Below are positions 31,817-33,269 of a DNA stretch of 33,269 bases, piece after piece (position 1 is the first letter of the stretch; every line of letters starts with the position of its first letter). The notes under the pieces were generated by a model that was not told where the DNA came from, searched no databases, and saw nothing but the letters and a program-made list of their open reading frames with translations. The position numbers and the translations under genes were made by a program. Source of the DNA: Candidatus Kerfeldbacteria bacterium (GTDB taxonomy: Bacteria > Patescibacteriota > Patescibacteriia > SBBC01 > JACPUP01); contig JACPUP010000050.1 of the NCBI GenBank assembly GCA_016192205.1, positions 1 through 33,269 on the forward strand. Reading direction: 5' to 3'.

Positions 31817-33269
31817 TTACCCCAGTGGGAGAGCGAAGCTGAAGGTTGAGCCTTTCCCTTGGCCCTCGGATTCTACCCAGATCCGACCGCGGTGACCCTC
31901 CATAATCCGCTTGGCAATAAAGAGTCCCAAGCCCGAGCCATCCGGGTAGATCCGCGCAATGCCTGACCCGCGCACGAACTTGTTGAACAATTCTGGCGCC
32001 TGATCTTTCGGGATGCCAACGCCCGTGTCCTTGATGGAAACGACGAGTTCTCCCGGTCCGACCTCGGTGTGGACAGTGACACCGCCTTCGTTCGTGTACT
32101 TGATGGCATTGTCGAGCAAGTTCAGGATGACGTCTTGAATCTTGTCCTGATCGGCCATCACCTTGGGCGACGGTTTCCTCGGCCTCTCGAACGTCAACGT
32201 GAGGTGCTTGTCTGCCGCGAGCTTTTCGACCTCGTGCATCTGCTTTTCGATGAGGGGCAACAGGTCAATCGGCTGCGGGCTGATGTCGAACTTCCCGGCC
32301 TCGATCTTGGAAACGTTCAGGAATAGGTTGATGAGCCGGATCATCCGCTGGCTCTCGAACAGGAGATTCCGCAGGATGCGCGAGTGCTCAATTTTCATCG
32401 CCCCGAAGTCGCCAGCGGTGAGCATGGACAGATAGCCCATGATCCCGGTCATCGGGGTCCGGAGCTGGTGGCTGGCGATCGAGACGAACTCGCTCTTGGC
32501 CTGGTCGAGCAGCTGGAGGTGGCGGTTGGCGTCCTCAAGCTCCAGGTTGGCGTGTTTGACCTGCTCGAAGAGCTGGAGGTTGCGAGACACCACCCCGAGC
32601 TGGTCGGCCAGGGACTGCATGGTTTCGAGCTCGCGTTCGGTGATTTCCTCCTGCGGTTTCTTGAGACCGATCTCGATCGCGCCGATGACTTTCTCCTCGG
32701 AGACGATAGGCATGACCACGATGGTCTTGACGCCGACCAGTTTCTGGATGGCGCGAGCCAAGGCACTGGGCAGCGGCGGCGAGACGACTTCGGCGAAGTT
32801 CTCGCTGAAGCGCGCCTCGCCGGTCCGGATAACCTCGTGGGCGAGGTTTTTGTCCTTGAGGTTTTCGAGGTTCGTCGCGTAGTCAGTGAACGGTTTCGGG
32901 AGGAGCTTGAGCGCCTTGTTCGTCAGCGGGGTGTTCGTGATTGCCCGGGCGCGGACGGTTTTCCCGTCCTCGTCAACGAACACGAGCACCGCGCCGACGT
33001 AGCCAAGGCGCTTGGCCACCGAGTCGGCGATGTTCTGGACGACCTTGTTGAAGTCGAGGGTGCGCGTCACGTCCCGCGTGATGGTCTGGAGGGTCAGGAG
33101 CGAGACATTCCGCTCCTTCAACTCGGCCGTCGCCTCTTCCACCCGCTTCTTCAACCGCTCGCCGAAGGCCCGGACCTCTTCATAGAGGTTCGCCTTTTGA
33201 ATGGCTGACCCGATCTGCGGGCCCAAGACCTCGATGAGCTGCAAGTCGTCGTTGCCGAACGACTCGCCC
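31817..33269 (-). CDS. Sensor histidine kinase with GAF domains (5' end outside window)
   Basis: The last 483 codons of a soluble or peripherally attached kinase; the frame is open to the right edge. In order: the end of a GAF domain (DLQLIEVLGPQIGSAIQKA), a coiled coil, a second complete GAF domain (visible residues about 50-235), another coil, HisKA with the phosphorylated His in FVSIASHQLRTPMTG (about visible residue 267), and HATPase_c with N box LLDNAIKYT, G1 DTGVGIP and G2 GSGLGLFIAKRI. No membrane segment is visible in this part. GAF domains suggest a cytoplasmic small-ligand or redox signal. It is followed 2 nt later by its response regulator. Confidence 0.93.
   Translation of the reverse strand, partial: GESFGNDDLQLIEVLGPQIGSAIQKANLYEEVRAFGERLKKRVEEATAELKERNVSLLTLQTITRDVTRTLDFNKVVQNIADSVAKRLGYVGAVLVFVDEDGKTVRARAITNTPLTNKALKLLPKPFTDYATNLENLKDKNLAHEVIRTGEARFSENFAEVVSPPLPSALARAIQKLVGVKTIVVMPIVSEEKVIGAIEIGLKKPQEEITERELETMQSLADQLGVVSRNLQLFEQVKHANLELEDANRHLQLLDQAKSEFVSIASHQLRTPMTGIMGYLSMLTAGDFGAMKIEHSRILRNLLFESQRMIRLINLFLNVSKIEAGKFDISPQPIDLLPLIEKQMHEVEKLAADKHLTLTFERPRKPSPKVMADQDKIQDVILNLLDNAIKYTNEGGVTVHTEVGPGELVVSIKDTGVGIPKDQAPELFNKFVRGSGIARIYPDGSGLGLFIAKRIMEGHRGRIWVESEGQGKGSTFSFALPLG

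Overview
The window is GC-rich and densely packed, with almost every gene on the minus strand. UGA is used as an ordinary stop. A DUF4012 protein ending an exopolysaccharide operon, very short or overlapping gene junctions, divergent glycolytic enzymes, an enlarged type-A RNase P RNA carrying palindromic inserts and several tiny ORFs all suggest a member of the Candidate Phyla Radiation (Patescibacteria, Parcubacteria-like). This placement is inferred from gene content, not from a phylogenetic marker.

Layout: (1) 1-2740: the start of an ABC-transporter ATPase, an RlpA/D-Ala-D-Ala-carboxypeptidase fusion and an alpha/beta hydrolase on the minus strand, interleaved with tRNA-Gly(CCC) and tRNA-Thr(CGT) on the plus strand. 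(2) 2750-11110: cell-envelope genes on the minus strand, in transcriptional order: a Zincin_1 metallopeptidase; a DUF4342 miniprotein and a LiaF-like membrane protein; an unknown anchored protein and a PAP2-like phosphatase; MurJ and LepA, coupled by an ATGA overlap; then a PH-domain membrane protein, an FtsB/DivIC-like protein and a parvulin foldase. A 34-residue plus-strand membrane peptide fits exactly between lepA and the PH gene. (3) 11196-11647: one plus-strand membrane-anchored hypothetical gene and a bidirectional terminator hairpin. (4) 11837-18278: an exopolysaccharide operon (phosphoglycosyl transferase, GT4, Wzz-like, GT4, DUF4012 protein). (5) 18315-18893: rnpB with a near-consensus promoter. 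(6) 18953-27946: a long operon of pgk, eno, two tandem gpmI paralogues, recJ, an RNase H and a six-hairpin glycosidase. (7) 27999-33269: an ATP-cone/Mrr-like nuclease, a GT2, a divergently read PadR/HAAS cassette with a perfect operator palindrome, a DUF2188 protein, and a response regulator with a GAF-GAF histidine kinase cut by the window edge.

The clearest window-wide pattern is the way genes begin. At the head of at least seven minus-strand genes, a sigma70-like -10 box, usually extended as TG(C/G)TAnnnT, ends only 6-9 nt before the ATG or GTG. These mRNAs should therefore be leaderless or nearly so. Several non-leading genes instead have good Shine-Dalgarno sequences or stop/start overlaps. 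The most unusual single locus is rnpB. It is about 579 nt long, carries two palindromic inserts just before the 3' strand of P2, and is followed by a hairpin that abuts the start codon of the exopolysaccharide operon.
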